DNA from: Pseudomonas fluorescens | GTDB lineage: Bacteria > Pseudomonadota > Gammaproteobacteria > Pseudomonadales > Pseudomonadaceae | Direction: 5' to 3' | Assembly (NCBI RefSeq): GCF_902497995.1 | Contig: NZ_CABVII010000001.1 | Location: 124,001-188,000 of the forward strand | DNA: 64,000 nt | Notes under the pieces: model-generated | Databases searched by the model: none | The model's input: only the letters and a program-made list of their open reading frames with translations | Told to the model about the DNA's origin: nothing | Program-made: the position numbers and the translations under genes | In this document: positions 27,569 through 36,495 of the stretch, in pieces | Numbering within the stretch: position 1 is the first letter of the stretch | Layout: each line of letters opens with the position of its first letter

Positions 27569-27612
27569 AAATGTACACCTGTGTCATCATCAATTGACAC
27601 AGGTGTACATTT
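27569..27612. promoter_or_regulatory. Perfect 18-bp inverted repeat, candidate TetR operator of the demethylase gene
   Basis: The arms AAATGTACACCTGTGTCA (27569-27586) and TGACACAGGTGTACATTT (27595-27612) are exact reverse complements around an 8-bp spacer. The element is about 55 bp upstream of the demethylase ATG, where it would block a promoter. Related TGTAC/GTACA motifs recur before the tetR gene at about 31361-31410. Length and symmetry fit a TetR-family dimer or pair of dimers. Confidence 0.7.
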
Positions 27613-27665
27613 GTCCTAATTTTAAGTCACCGAGCCTGATAAAGCCCACTTTGGAGCGCACCACG

Positions 27666-29702
27666 ATGTCCAGCGATCCCTTGCTGCAACCCTATAAAAT
27701 CAAGAATCTGACCCTCAGAAACCGGATCATGACCACCTCCCATGAACCGGCCTACCCTGTGGACGGCATGCCCAAGGATCTCTATCGCGCCTACCACGTG
27801 GAGCGCGCCAAAGCCGGTGTCGCCCTGACCATGACTGCCGGTTCCGCTGCTGTATCCCGAGACAGCCCGCCGGTGTTCAACAATGTGCTCGCCTACAAGG
27901 ACGAAGTAGTCGGATGGTTGAAGGACCTGACCGATGAATGCCACGAACATGGCGCGGCAGTGATGATCCAGCTGACTCACCTGGGCCGTCGCACCCGCTG
28001 GGACAAGGCCGACTGGTTACCGGTGGTGTCGCCGTCACACCGTCGCGAGGCTTCGCACCGCTCCTTCCCGAAGAAAATGGAGGAATGGGACATCGAGCGG
28101 ATCATCAAGGACTATGTAGATGCCGCGGAGCGTATGAAGGCGGCAGGTCTCGATGGCCTGGAGCTTCAGGCTTACGGGCATTTGATGGACCAGTTCTGGT
28201 CGCCGCTGACGAATGACCTCGACGGCCCTTACGGCGGATCGCTGGAAAACCGCATGCGCTTTACCTTCGACATCCTGCGTGGCATCCGTCAGCGGGTCGG
28301 CGAAGATTTTCTGCTCGGGGTTCGCTACACCGGTGATGAAGAATTGCCCGGTGGCTTCACTGCCAGCGAGGGCATGCAGGTTTCTCATATGCTCAAGGAC
28401 AGCGGACTGGTCGACTTCCTGAACGTCGTGCGCGGTCACATCGATACGGATGCCGGCTTGACCGATGTGATCCCGATTCAGGGTATGCGCAACTCGCCCC
28501 ATCTCGACTTCGCTGGCGAGATCCGCTCGTCGACAGGCTTTCCGACCTTCCACGCTGCGAAGATTCCCGATGTCGCCACCGCGCGCTACGCGATCGCTTC
28601 GGGCAAAGTGGATATGGTGGGCATGACCCGCGCGCACATGACCGATCCGCACATCGTGCGCAAGATCATCGAGAAGCGCGAAGAAGACATTCGCCCGTGC
28701 GTGGGCGCCAACTATTGCCTGGATCGCATCTACCAGGGCGGCGCGGCCTACTGCATCCACAACGCAGCGACGGGTCGGGAAACCACCATGCCTCATGACA
28801 TTCCCAAAGCTGCCGTCAAGCGCAAGGTGCTGGTGGTCGGTACCGGCCCAGCGGGGCTGGAAGCGGCGCGGGTCGCCGGTGAGCGCGGCCATGACGTGAC
28901 GGTGCTTGAGGCGGCTGACCAACCTGGCGGGCAGATTCGTCTGACTGCGCTGAGCGAGCGTCGTCGCGAGATGATCAGCATCATTGATTGGCGCATGGCG
29001 CAATGCGAACGGCTGGGGGTGAAGTTTCACTTCAACACCTGGGCCGAAGCCGACACTGTGCAAGCCTTCGAGCCAGACGTGGTTATCGTTGCGACCGGCG
29101 GCCTGCCGGATACCGAGGTGCTCCGCAAAGGCAACGAACTCGTGGTTTCAACCTGGGACATCATTTCCGGCGACATCAAGCCCGGTCGCAACGTACTGAT
29201 CTTCGACGATGCGGGGGATCATGCTGCCCTGCAGGCAGCCGAGGTCATCGCGCAAAGCGGTGCGACCGTGGAGATCGTCACCCCTGACCGCTCGTTTGCA
29301 CCTGAAGTCATGGCCATGAACCTGGTGCCCTACATGCGCAGCCTGCAGGATCTGGACGTCACCTTCACCGTCACCTACCGGGTCGATACAGTGGAAAAAC
29401 GTGATGGCGGGCTCGTTGCAACCTTTGGCAGCGATTACGGACAGGTCCACAAGCAGCGCGTGGTCGATCAGGTGGTCGTCAACCACGGCACCCTTCCCCT
29501 GGACGACTTGTACTTCGACCTGCGTCCTCTCTCCACCAATGGCGGCGCGGTAGAACAGCACGACCTGATCGCCGGCACGGCACAGAACATCATCACCAAT
29601 CCCAAAGGACGCTTCCAGCTGTTCCGGATCGGCGACGCCGTGTCTGCTCGCAACACCCACGCGGCCATCTACGACGCGTTGCGCCTGGTGAAAGAAATCT
29701 GA
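27666..29702 (+). CDS. DgcA/StcD-like OYE-family N-methyl amino acid demethylase
   Basis: At 678 residues, an FMN TIM-barrel (1 to about 380) is followed by an Fe-S loop (CVGANYCLDRIYQGGAAYC) and a Rossmann half (KVLVVGTGPAGLEAARVAGERGHDV). Features shared with dimethylglycine demethylase DgcA include MVGMTRAHMTDPHIV, CVGANYC and the C-terminal LFRIGDAVSARNTHAAIYDALR. These distinguish it from plain 2,4-dienoyl-CoA reductases. ATG 27666 follows GGAG; an upstream TTG-type extension is unsupported. The likely reaction is oxidative N-demethylation of a methylated glycine or proline, releasing formaldehyde. Nearby fdhA and an etfB remnant fit. Confidence 0.75.
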   Translation: MSSDPLLQPYKIKNLTLRNRIMTTSHEPAYPVDGMPKDLYRAYHVERAKAGVALTMTAGSAAVSRDSPPVFNNVLAYKDEVVGWLKDLTDECHEHGAAVMIQLTHLGRRTRWDKADWLPVVSPSHRREASHRSFPKKMEEWDIERIIKDYVDAAERMKAAGLDGLELQAYGHLMDQFWSPLTNDLDGPYGGSLENRMRFTFDILRGIRQRVGEDFLLGVRYTGDEELPGGFTASEGMQVSHMLKDSGLVDFLNVVRGHIDTDAGLTDVIPIQGMRNSPHLDFAGEIRSSTGFPTFHAAKIPDVATARYAIASGKVDMVGMTRAHMTDPHIVRKIIEKREEDIRPCVGANYCLDRIYQGGAAYCIHNAATGRETTMPHDIPKAAVKRKVLVVGTGPAGLEAARVAGERGHDVTVLEAADQPGGQIRLTALSERRREMISIIDWRMAQCERLGVKFHFNTWAEADTVQAFEPDVVIVATGGLPDTEVLRKGNELVVSTWDIISGDIKPGRNVLIFDDAGDHAALQAAEVIAQSGATVEIVTPDRSFAPEVMAMNLVPYMRSLQDLDVTFTVTYRVDTVEKRDGGLVATFGSDYGQVHKQRVVDQVVVNHGTLPLDDLYFDLRPLSTNGGAVEQHDLIAGTAQNIITNPKGRFQLFRIGDAVSARNTHAAIYDALRLVKEI

Positions 29703-29807
29703 ATCCGAGCCTCCCTCCTTGGTGGAACGGAGGCTCGCCATGAACAAGAGGGAAGTCATGTCAGCAGTGACCATTAAATCGAAGGCAACCGTCTGACGCC
29801 TTCTGCC

Positions 29808-29833
29808 GTGAAGGCCCTTCAGCGGGCCTTCAC
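29808..29833. terminator. Bidirectional hairpin between demethylase and proC-like genes
   Basis: GTGAAGGCCC and GGGCCTTCAC form a perfect 10-bp stem with a 6-nt loop in the gap between two convergent genes. The T-run is poor on the plus side. Confidence 0.6.
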
Positions 29834-29852
29834 TGTATATCCCCTGCCCTGG

Positions 29853-30629
29853 CTACATTCCCCGCCGCGCAACCTCAGCGCCTGCCTTTATTGCCCGCCC
29901 CACAATGGACTCGATGTTCTGATCGGCCATCGACTGCAGCGCTGCCGCCGTCACGCCACGGTAAGCCATCAACGACTCAATCATTTGCTGCGGATCGCGG
30001 CTGGCAAGCATCTGGCCGCCCCCCACCACTACGCCTTGTGCAGCGCGCTGCGCGATGGCAAGGGGAATTCCCGCAGCCACCGCCTGGTTAGCCAGTGCCA
30101 TTTGCAACATTGCCGGGAAGGCTGGCCCAGTCCCGGACAACGCGCTGAGGTAATCAATACAGTCTTCATCAGGCACTTCGTCCGCCGAACCTACGCACTC
30201 GAACAGTCGCTGCACCCACTTGCTGTCGCGTTCAACAAGGTTTCCGACACTGCACCAGGGCGTGAACGACTGCCTGATTTCCACGGCCGCATTCGGCATG
30301 GCCCGCACCACGACATCCGCTCCGGTGGCCGCGCTGATGGCTGCCGCCGGAACTCCGGCCATCAGAGAAATCACTAGCTTGCCGCGGGCGTTGATCCGCA
30401 GTTCGCGAAACTGCTCCGGCCGGATGGACAGCATGACAATATCGCTGAGGTCCACCAACTGCTGGTTGTCGGCCAGCAGCCTCACGCCTGGCTCGAAGGT
30501 ACTGACGCCGGAGCGGTTCGAGATCAACAAATGGTCAGGCCCGAGGGACCCGCTATCGAGTAGCGCCTGGGCGATTGCGCGCCCGAGCCAGCCGGTGCCT
30601 CCGATGATGCCCAGCGTTCTATTCTCCAT
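29853..30629 (-). CDS. Pyrroline-5-carboxylate-reductase-family protein
   Basis: This 258-residue ProC-family oxidoreductase has an N-terminal GIIGGTGWLGRAIAQALL dinucleotide site and a C-terminal dimerisation domain with ALSGTGPAF. Conserved VVRAMPNAAVEI also matches ProC. ATG 30629 is chosen over an upstream frame extension because alignment with ProC begins here; it overlaps the 3' end of the tetR gene by 11 bp, so the two are one operon. It is unlikely to be the housekeeping ProC because of the context. Possible role: reducing a cyclic imine formed during imino acid catabolism. Confidence 0.8.
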   Translation of the reverse strand: MENRTLGIIGGTGWLGRAIAQALLDSGSLGPDHLLISNRSGVSTFEPGVRLLADNQQLVDLSDIVMLSIRPEQFRELRINARGKLVISLMAGVPAAAISAATGADVVVRAMPNAAVEIRQSFTPWCSVGNLVERDSKWVQRLFECVGSADEVPDEDCIDYLSALSGTGPAFPAMLQMALANQAVAAGIPLAIAQRAAQGVVVGGGQMLASRDPQQMIESLMAYRGVTAAALQSMADQNIESIVGRAIKAGAEVARRGM

Positions 30630-31326
30630 CGGCAGTGGACTCCTCGAATGTTTCGACCAAGGGAACGAAAACGCCAGGCTCTTTTTCCGCGTAGCCGAAC
30701 TTTCCATAAAAGCGATCCAGCTCGCGCCTCTTCGGTACTTTGCCGGTAAATACGCTCACGTACTGAGGAATCCGTCGAAATCGTATGACGATGTCTTCAC
30801 TGGTTTTCATGGAGATGTAGCCGATCTGCGTGAGGTAGATCGTCCTGGCCCGAACATCGGCGCCCTCTGCGTCGTAGCCAAACCGTCGGAACATAGCGGC
30901 CAGGGCATGCATCCGCGCCTCATCGGCCGAAGCGATCTCAGCTGTGACTTCGTCCGATTGCAGCGCCCAACTGCGCACGGCAAATTCGAATTGCGAGTCG
31001 AACAGCTCAGGGTTCACCCAGCACTCGAAGACGTTGAGAATCGCTTCGGAAATACTTTCTGCGTAACTCTCGCATTGGCTGACCATGCCGCCGGTGTTCT
31101 TGTCCCGCCATCGAGCCAGGAGTGCCGCGAGCAGCTGTTCCCGATCTTCATAGAACCAGTAGAAGCTGGTACGAGACAAATTCAAGCGCTTGGCCAGCGG
31201 CATCACCCGCACGGCGTCCACACCCGACTCTTTCAGAGCATCGTAGGCGGCATCCAGCCAACCATCGACGGAGCCTCGCCAGCCTGCGTCCTGCGCTTTG
31301 GTTTTCGCCCTTCCTGTCTGTGACAT
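30619..31326 (-). CDS. TetR-family regulator
   Basis: A 235-residue protein whose N-terminal helix-turn-helix includes VMPLAKRLNLSRTSFYWFYEDREQLL. ATG 31326 (MSQTGRAKTKAQ) has AAGGTG upstream; the longer frame would read through its own promoter. It is co-transcribed with the proC-like gene. Upstream (31393-31410) lies ATGTAC-6-GTACAT, related to the core of the demethylase palindrome. It therefore probably controls both itself and the demethylase. The effector is unknown. Confidence 0.82.
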   Translation of the reverse strand: MSQTGRAKTKAQDAGWRGSVDGWLDAAYDALKESGVDAVRVMPLAKRLNLSRTSFYWFYEDREQLLAALLARWRDKNTGGMVSQCESYAESISEAILNVFECWVNPELFDSQFEFAVRSWALQSDEVTAEIASADEARMHALAAMFRRFGYDAEGADVRARTIYLTQIGYISMKTSEDIVIRFRRIPQYVSVFTGKVPKRRELDRFYGKFGYAEKEPGVFVPLVETFEESTADGE

Positions 31327-31392
31327 TCGGGTTGCACCTTTAATTTGAAATTCTTCTCCACTGTACACCCCGGGATCCGTGGCGTACACGGC

Positions 31393-31410
31393 ATGTACAC
31401 GACCGTACAT
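31393..31410. promoter_or_regulatory. Candidate autoregulatory operator before tetR
   Basis: ATGTAC-ACGACC-GTACAT is a 6-6-6 inverted repeat upstream of the tetR start, with further TGTACAC and GTACAC copies at 31361-31390. The TGTAC core is shared with the 18-bp palindrome before the demethylase gene. Confidence 0.5.
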
Positions 31411-31550
31411 TTTCGAGACGCTCGTCCTGTAGAATCAAGTAAGCACACCGTTAATGGATACGAATCAATTCACTGGTGGAAAGGCGCGGATTTCACACAA
31501 AAAAACGCGGCGCACGAAATACTTCATGCGCCGCGCCGCTGGAGGTCAAC

Positions 31551-31674
31551 TCAGCGATAGGTCGCTACGGGTTCACCGATGACGTCCCGATTGATCGTGA
31601 GTCCCAATCCTGGATACGGTCAACCTGACGGGGATCCCGGCCGATGAGCATGTCTGCCATTTCGGCGATACCCG
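31551..31674 (-). pseudogene. Collapsed enolase-superfamily (mandelate-racemase-like) dehydratase gene
   Basis: Reading leftward, a fragment AGIAEMADMLIGRDPRQVDR (about 31615-31674) resembles the N-terminal capping domain of mandelate-racemase-type enzymes. It is joined, out of frame, to PGLGLTINRDVIGEPVATYR and a stop at 31551, which resembles the C-terminus of the same family. Some 300 central codons are missing. Confidence 0.6.
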
Positions 31675-31682
31675 CTCTCACC

Positions 31683-31880
31683 CGGCACCAATACCAGTTT
31701 TCCCGCATAACGTTTTTCTATGAAGTCATTCTGTCCTTGGCAATGTCGGACAGCGGATAACTGTTGCTGACAAAGGAACGGATACGACCGTGTTCAATAT
31801 GACTGACCAACTCATCGAAAACTGCATCCTCCTGGAAAGTGCAGCCATGAAATGTGAGGTCCTTCAAGTAAAGCGAGGAT
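31683..31880 (-). pseudogene. C-terminal remnant of a zinc-type quinone oxidoreductase
   Basis: The minus strand reads LYLKDLTFHGCTFQEDAVF, then DELVSHIEHGRIRSF and SNSYPLSDIA. After a frameshift near 31740 it reads GQNDFIEKRYAGKLVLVPG. This is the characteristic C-terminus of NADPH:quinone reductase or MDR proteins. The rest of the gene is absent and the end runs directly into the enolase remnant. Confidence 0.65.
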
Positions 31881-32312
31881 GTTTGCTGTGTGCGCAAACA
31901 AAAAGACTTTACTGGCGGCTATTTATTCTTCTTCATTAGGCGCTCAAGCTCTGTGCATTCAACGACCGGGTGTTGCCAGCAAAAACAATCAGGCTTGCAA
32001 ACTGCAAATTAGTAGATTTTTTCTTATAGAAAACCTTAGCAGCGGATACTCCCTGCCCATAATGATATTTTAGATGGACAAATGATTACTTCACGTCATG
32101 AATGGCTGACGCTTCTCGGGATCGCGCGCTATGCCAGTCATCATGCAGCCAAACGACATATGCCAACCGGTTTCTGCGCGATTCCAAACTTTCGAGTCAG
32201 ATTTTTTGGATAACGCCACGTTATCTTTGGCCCCATAAAAAAGTTGCTGGACGCTGCGATCCATTTAAATTAAATAATGTCTCCGCCAAAAAACTACCAA
32301 GTAGGTTGCCAT
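31881..32312. other. AT-rich gap before the first SDR gene
   Basis: No coding remnant, repeat or recognisable regulatory site was found. By eye it is more AT-rich than the flanking genes. It must contain the promoter of the SDR pair. Confidence 0.35.
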
Positions 32313-33080
32313 ATGAAGTTTAATAATAAAGTGGTGGTCATTACCGGCGCTGCCGGCGGTGTCGGACAGGCGTTAGCGTTATTGTTCGCCCGAGAAGGCG
32401 CAAAGCTTGTTTTATCTGATCTTGACGAAGCCGGTTGCAAATCAATCTCAGCCAAAGTTCGTGAACTGGGCGCCGAAGTGCACTACGTGGCAGGCGATTT
32501 ACGCCGGAAAGAATATTGCGAAGCGATTGTGCAAACTGCCGTCGATGTTTTTTCAGGGATCGATATCGTGTTGAACAATGCAGGCATCATTCCCCGCGGC
32601 ACGATTGAGGAAACCACTGACGACATGTGGTTCGACGCCATGGGCGTAAACCTGAATGCAGTGTTCTTCATCTGCCGTGCCGCGATACCGCACATGAAAA
32701 ATCGCCAGGGTGCCGCAATCGTCAACACATCATCTGTCTGGGGCATTTATCCCGGCCCCGCCCACGTGGCGTATTGCACAAGCAAAGGGGCCGTCGCAGC
32801 TTTAACCAAGAATCTGGGCCGCGATTGCGCCCCCTTGGGCATCCGTGTCAACGCGGTGTGCCCGCACGAAATCAATACCCCGATGATACGCAGCGGCTTT
32901 GAGCGTCGCGGCTTGGATCCGGACAAAGCCGTGCAAGAACTGAACAAGAGCGTGCCATTAGGCCGTATCGCCGAGCCTGAAGACATTGCGGATGTCATCG
33001 CATTTCTGGCGTCCGACGAGGCCAGGTACATCGCTGGCGAAACGGTAGAAGTCACAGGCGCCAAGCCGGTGTCCGGCTAA
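32313..33080 (+). CDS. Short-chain dehydrogenase/reductase
   Basis: At 255 residues this is a classical SDR: cofactor motif TGAAGGVG near residue 12, NNAG near 85, and catalytic Ser-Tyr-Lys in NTSSVWGIYPGPAHVAYCTSK. ATG 32313 follows AGTAGG; an upstream in-frame start at 32277 lacks one. A second SDR follows 12 bp downstream, so the pair is likely an operon. Substrate unknown; the flanking decayed enolase and oxidoreductase genes suggest that it once belonged to a sugar-acid or hydroxy acid pathway. Confidence 0.85.
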   Translation: MKFNNKVVVITGAAGGVGQALALLFAREGAKLVLSDLDEAGCKSISAKVRELGAEVHYVAGDLRRKEYCEAIVQTAVDVFSGIDIVLNNAGIIPRGTIEETTDDMWFDAMGVNLNAVFFICRAAIPHMKNRQGAAIVNTSSVWGIYPGPAHVAYCTSKGAVAALTKNLGRDCAPLGIRVNAVCPHEINTPMIRSGFERRGLDPDKAVQELNKSVPLGRIAEPEDIADVIAFLASDEARYIAGETVEVTGAKPVSG

Positions 33081-33092
33081 GGAGAGGTAGCG

Positions 33093-33848
33093 ATGCTCAA
33101 AGGTAAAAATGTAGTGGTGACCGGGGGCGGCAGAGGGATTGGCCGAGGCATCACCGAACAATTGCTTGAGGCGGGAGCTTGCGTGTTGATCGCTCAGCGC
33201 CAGGCACTGGACGACGACTTGCGAGATCACCCTCAAGTCTATTTCGTCGAGGCTGATCTCGCCTCGATGGAGTCACCCGGTTTGATTGCACAGTTCGCCC
33301 AGGAGCAGCTTGGCGGAATCGATGTATTGGTTAACAACGCCGGGTTCATGTTCGAGAAATCCATTGATGATATGACCGAACAGGACTGGGATCGCATGAT
33401 GGCTGTCAATCTGCGGGCGCCAGCGTTCCTGTGCAAGGCGTTGGTGCCCCAGATGCGTCAGCGAGGCGGTGGCAGCATCATCAACATCGGCTCGATCGAA
33501 GGGATAGGCGCCAACCCTGAACATGCCGCGTACTGTGCCTCCAAGGCCGGCATCCATGGGCTGACCCGAGCCTTGGCAGTCGATCTCGGCCGGGACGGCA
33601 TCCGCTGCAATGCCATTGCTCCAGGGTGGATCAATTCCGAGTTGAGTGATGCGTACCTCGCCGCTCAAGCTGATCCGCGTGCGGCGCGCCAGGCACTCCT
33701 GCGCCTTCACCCGGTCGGACGTACCGGATTACCGGCGGATGTTGGCGGGACAGTCGTTTTCCTGGCCTCGGAGTCATCGGCCTTCATCACCGGGCAGGTG
33801 CTGGTGGTGGATGGGGGGCGCACGGCGAAACTGCCACTGCCGTTTTGA
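33093..33848 (+). CDS. Short-chain dehydrogenase/reductase
   Basis: A 251-residue classical SDR with TGGGRGIG (about residue 11), NNAGF, and the catalytic Tyr and Lys in AAYCASKAGIHG. It has a normal C-terminal GQVLVVDGG. The start ATG 33093 has GGAGAGG upstream. It is second of a two-SDR operon and distinct in sequence from its neighbour, so not a recent tandem duplicate. Substrate unknown. Confidence 0.86.
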   Translation: MLKGKNVVVTGGGRGIGRGITEQLLEAGACVLIAQRQALDDDLRDHPQVYFVEADLASMESPGLIAQFAQEQLGGIDVLVNNAGFMFEKSIDDMTEQDWDRMMAVNLRAPAFLCKALVPQMRQRGGGSIINIGSIEGIGANPEHAAYCASKAGIHGLTRALAVDLGRDGIRCNAIAPGWINSELSDAYLAAQADPRAARQALLRLHPVGRTGLPADVGGTVVFLASESSAFITGQVLVVDGGRTAKLPLPF

Positions 33849-34162
33849 TCGAATCAGCCCGACTTGCGACGGAGGGAGTCACTTACCCTCCTCGCGATGC
33901 ATACCTCCAACTAGCATCCGAACCGACGATCGGCGATTGTTCGGAGCATGGCTGGAAACAGGGTGATTGGGTGCTAAATGCTCTCGCAGGGTGCTGATAC
34001 CAGGCGTAGGATCGATACGATGACTGCTAATCACGCATCGTTGGAAGGTGACTTCCAACCAATCTGCATTCACGCGCAAACGCAAGACATATACCGCTGC
34101 ACTGTAAGACCCTTCGCAGTACAAGGGCCGTGTTCTCACAACAACAAAAGCGAGGTGAAAAC
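33849..34162. other. Gap between the SDR operon and fdhA
   Basis: GGAGGG (33871-33876) and CCCTCC (33886-33891) can form a small hairpin just after the SDR stop, possibly a weak terminator without a T-run. The remainder should carry the fdhA promoter; no clear site or coding remnant was seen. Confidence 0.35.
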
Positions 34163-35362
34163 ATGTCTGGTAATCGTGGTGTCGTGTATCTCGGCGCAGG
34201 CAAGGTCGAGGTGCAGACCATCCCCTATCCGAAAATGGAAGACCCGCGCGGCAAGCGCATCGACCATGGCGTGATCCTGCGCGTGGTTTCAACCAATATC
34301 TGCGGCTCCGACCAGCATATGGTGCGTGGTCGGACCACGGCCCAGGTCGGGTTAGTGCTCGGCCATGAGATTACTGGTGAGGTGATCGAGAAGGGCCGTG
34401 ACGTGGAAAACGTGCAGATCGGTGACCTGGTCTCGGTGCCGTTCAACGTCGCCTGCGGCCGTTGTCGCAGTTGCAAGGAACAGCACACCGGCGTCTGCCT
34501 GACGGTCAACCCGGCGCGCCCCGGGGGTGCCTATGGCTATGTGGACATGGGCGACTGGGTTGGCGGTCAGGCCGAATACGTGCTGGTGCCGTATGCCGAC
34601 TTCAACCTGCTGAAGCTGCCCGACCGCGACAAGGCCATGGAGAAAATCCGCGACCTGACCTGCCTCTCCGATATCCTGCCGACCGGCTACCACGGCGCGG
34701 TGACCGCCGGTGTCGGCCCTGGCAGCACAGTGTATATCGCCGGGGCCGGTCCGGTCGGACTGGCTGCTGCCGCCTCCGCCCGCCTGCTTGGTGCAGCGGT
34801 GGTGATAGTCGGCGACGTGAATCCGTTGCGTCTGGCGCATGCCAAGGCCCAAGGCTTCGAGATCGCCGACCTGACCCAGGACACTCCGCTGCACGAGCAA
34901 ATCGCCGACCTGCTCGGTGAGCCGGAAGTCGATTGTGCGGTCGATGCGGTCGGCTTCGAAGCCCGTGGCCACGGCCATGACGGCGCGCAGCACGAGGCCC
35001 CGGCCGACGTGCTCAACGCGCTGATGGGCGTGGTGCGGGTCGCCGGCAATATCGGGATCCCCGGTCTGTATGTCACCGAAGACCCGGGCGCGGTCAACAA
35101 AGCCGCCAAGCATGGCAGCCTGAACATCCGTTTCGGCCTTGGCTGGGCCAAGTCCCACAGCTTCCACACCGGCCAGACCCCGACAATGAAGTACAACCGT
35201 CAGCTGATGCAGGCGATCATGTGGGACCGGATCAACATTGCCGAGGTCGTCGGCGTGCAGGTGATCAGCCTGGACGACGCGCCGCGCGGTTACCACGAGT
35301 TCGATGCCGGGGTGCCGAAGAAATTCGTCATGGACCCGCACAAGCTGTTTAGCGCCGCCTGA
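34163..35362 (+). CDS. fdhA: Glutathione-independent formaldehyde dehydrogenase
   Basis: This 399-residue zinc MDR enzyme oxidises formaldehyde to formate with tightly bound NAD+. Length and sequence (NRGVVYLGAGKVEVQTIPYP, NICGSDQHMVRGRT, LGHEITGEV) match P. putida FdhA closely. Structural zinc cysteines are in CGRCRSCKEQHTGVC; catalytic zinc ligands lie in CGSD and GHE. ATG 34163 follows GAGGTGA; an in-frame ATG at 34130 is not supported. A strong terminator follows. Its place between demethylase genes suggests that it detoxifies formaldehyde from N-demethylation. Confidence 0.95.
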   Translation: MSGNRGVVYLGAGKVEVQTIPYPKMEDPRGKRIDHGVILRVVSTNICGSDQHMVRGRTTAQVGLVLGHEITGEVIEKGRDVENVQIGDLVSVPFNVACGRCRSCKEQHTGVCLTVNPARPGGAYGYVDMGDWVGGQAEYVLVPYADFNLLKLPDRDKAMEKIRDLTCLSDILPTGYHGAVTAGVGPGSTVYIAGAGPVGLAAAASARLLGAAVVIVGDVNPLRLAHAKAQGFEIADLTQDTPLHEQIADLLGEPEVDCAVDAVGFEARGHGHDGAQHEAPADVLNALMGVVRVAGNIGIPGLYVTEDPGAVNKAAKHGSLNIRFGLGWAKSHSFHTGQTPTMKYNRQLMQAIMWDRINIAEVVGVQVISLDDAPRGYHEFDAGVPKKFVMDPHKLFSAA

Positions 35363-35379
35363 GGACCAGGTTGGGAAAA

Positions 35380-35404
35380 GGGCAGCTTTGAGCTGCCCTT
35401 TTTT
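35380..35404 (+). terminator. Rho-independent terminator of fdhA
   Basis: GGGCAGCT-TTG-AGCTGCCC hairpin followed by TTTTTT; with the preceding AAAA the stem can extend to 12 bp. It may also serve the convergent EamA gene from the other strand. Confidence 0.9.
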
Positions 35405-35464
35405 ATGGCCGTGCTCATCCAGGAAACCAACCACACATTGATTACTACAGACACTCAGGTACGT

Positions 35465-36394
35465 TCACGCCTTCGCTTTAATCGCATACAGCCCCCCGAC
35501 AATCACCAACGCTGCGCCGACAACCACCCAGGTATCCGGGCGCTCGGCAAAAACGATCACACCAATCAAAGTGGCGAACACCAGAAGCGCATAGTTGAAA
35601 GGCTGCAGGGTAGAAGCAGTTGCGTATTTCAGTGCTTGAATGAACAGAATCTGAGCGACTACGCCCGTCAATGACAGGATCCCCATCAAGAGGCCCTGGA
35701 CCGGAGTCGGAGAAACCCATGCGGGTAGCCCCGCAAATGTGACCGTCAGGGCACCCACACTTGCCATAAAGAGCATGTTCGTAGCAAAGGAGTCGTGCTG
35801 GCTAATCCGGCGCGTCAGTACGTTGAACACCGCGAACGCCAAAGCAGCCAGCAGGGGAATCAGCGCCGCGACTTCAAAAATGCCTGCGCCAGGCCGAAGG
35901 ATGATCAGTGTCCCGGTGAACCCTATGGCGGCGGCAATCCAGCGCCGCAGACCTATGAACTCCCCAAGCACGGCCCCCGCCAATGCCAGTGCCATGAGTG
36001 GAAATACGGCATAGAGCGCATGCATTTCGGCCAGGCCCAAATATCGTAGCCCCACTGCAAACAGTATGGTTTCACCCACGGCTAACAACGCTCGAATGAT
36101 TTGGAGCCAAGGGTGCTTACTGCGCAATGACTCTTTGCCCCTACCTTGGTAGGCGGCATATCCGAGAGCAAAAACGACAAACACCCAATAACGCACCATG
36201 ACCAGTTGGGCGACCGGGAAGTCTTTGACAAGCACCTTGGTTATTCCGTCCTGGCTCGCAAAGATAAGCATTGAAAGCAGGCATAACAAAATCCCGAGTT
36301 GGGGCCTTGCGACCCCAGGACTAGCGGCAACGGTGGGCGCAGTATTTTTTGCGGTGTGGTACCCAGTTGTTATTTGATCTCGTCGTTCGATCAC
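35465..36394 (-). CDS. EamA/DMT-family membrane transporter
   Basis: About 309 residues with ten hydrophobic segments in two EamA halves (first starting LGILLCLLSMLIFASQDG, second near LIPLLAALAFAVFNVL). The frame is open to 36472, but the GTG at 36394 preceded by GAGGCG is a more likely start; this remains uncertain. It is the last gene of the long catabolic operon, just after the proline-racemase-like gene. Members of the family export or import amino acids and other metabolites; direction is not predictable here. Confidence 0.8.
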   Translation of the reverse strand: MIERRDQITTGYHTAKNTAPTVAASPGVARPQLGILLCLLSMLIFASQDGITKVLVKDFPVAQLVMVRYWVFVVFALGYAAYQGRGKESLRSKHPWLQIIRALLAVGETILFAVGLRYLGLAEMHALYAVFPLMALALAGAVLGEFIGLRRWIAAAIGFTGTLIILRPGAGIFEVAALIPLLAALAFAVFNVLTRRISQHDSFATNMLFMASVGALTVTFAGLPAWVSPTPVQGLLMGILSLTGVVAQILFIQALKYATASTLQPFNYALLVFATLIGVIVFAERPDTWVVVGAALVIVGGLYAIKAKA

Positions 36395-36495
36395 TTTACG
36401 CCTCGCTTCTTTACCCTGACGAACGCAGCCTTTGTGCAAACCACGGTTGAATCTGCGCGTGCGAAGAATCAACCGCTGGCGCCGTGACCTACTGT

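Noticed and set aside
27666..29702. 2,4-dienoyl-CoA reductase
   Set aside because: Fe-S loop CVGANYC and the C-terminal RNTHAAIYDALR match DgcA-like demethylases better, and the context is betaine metabolism.
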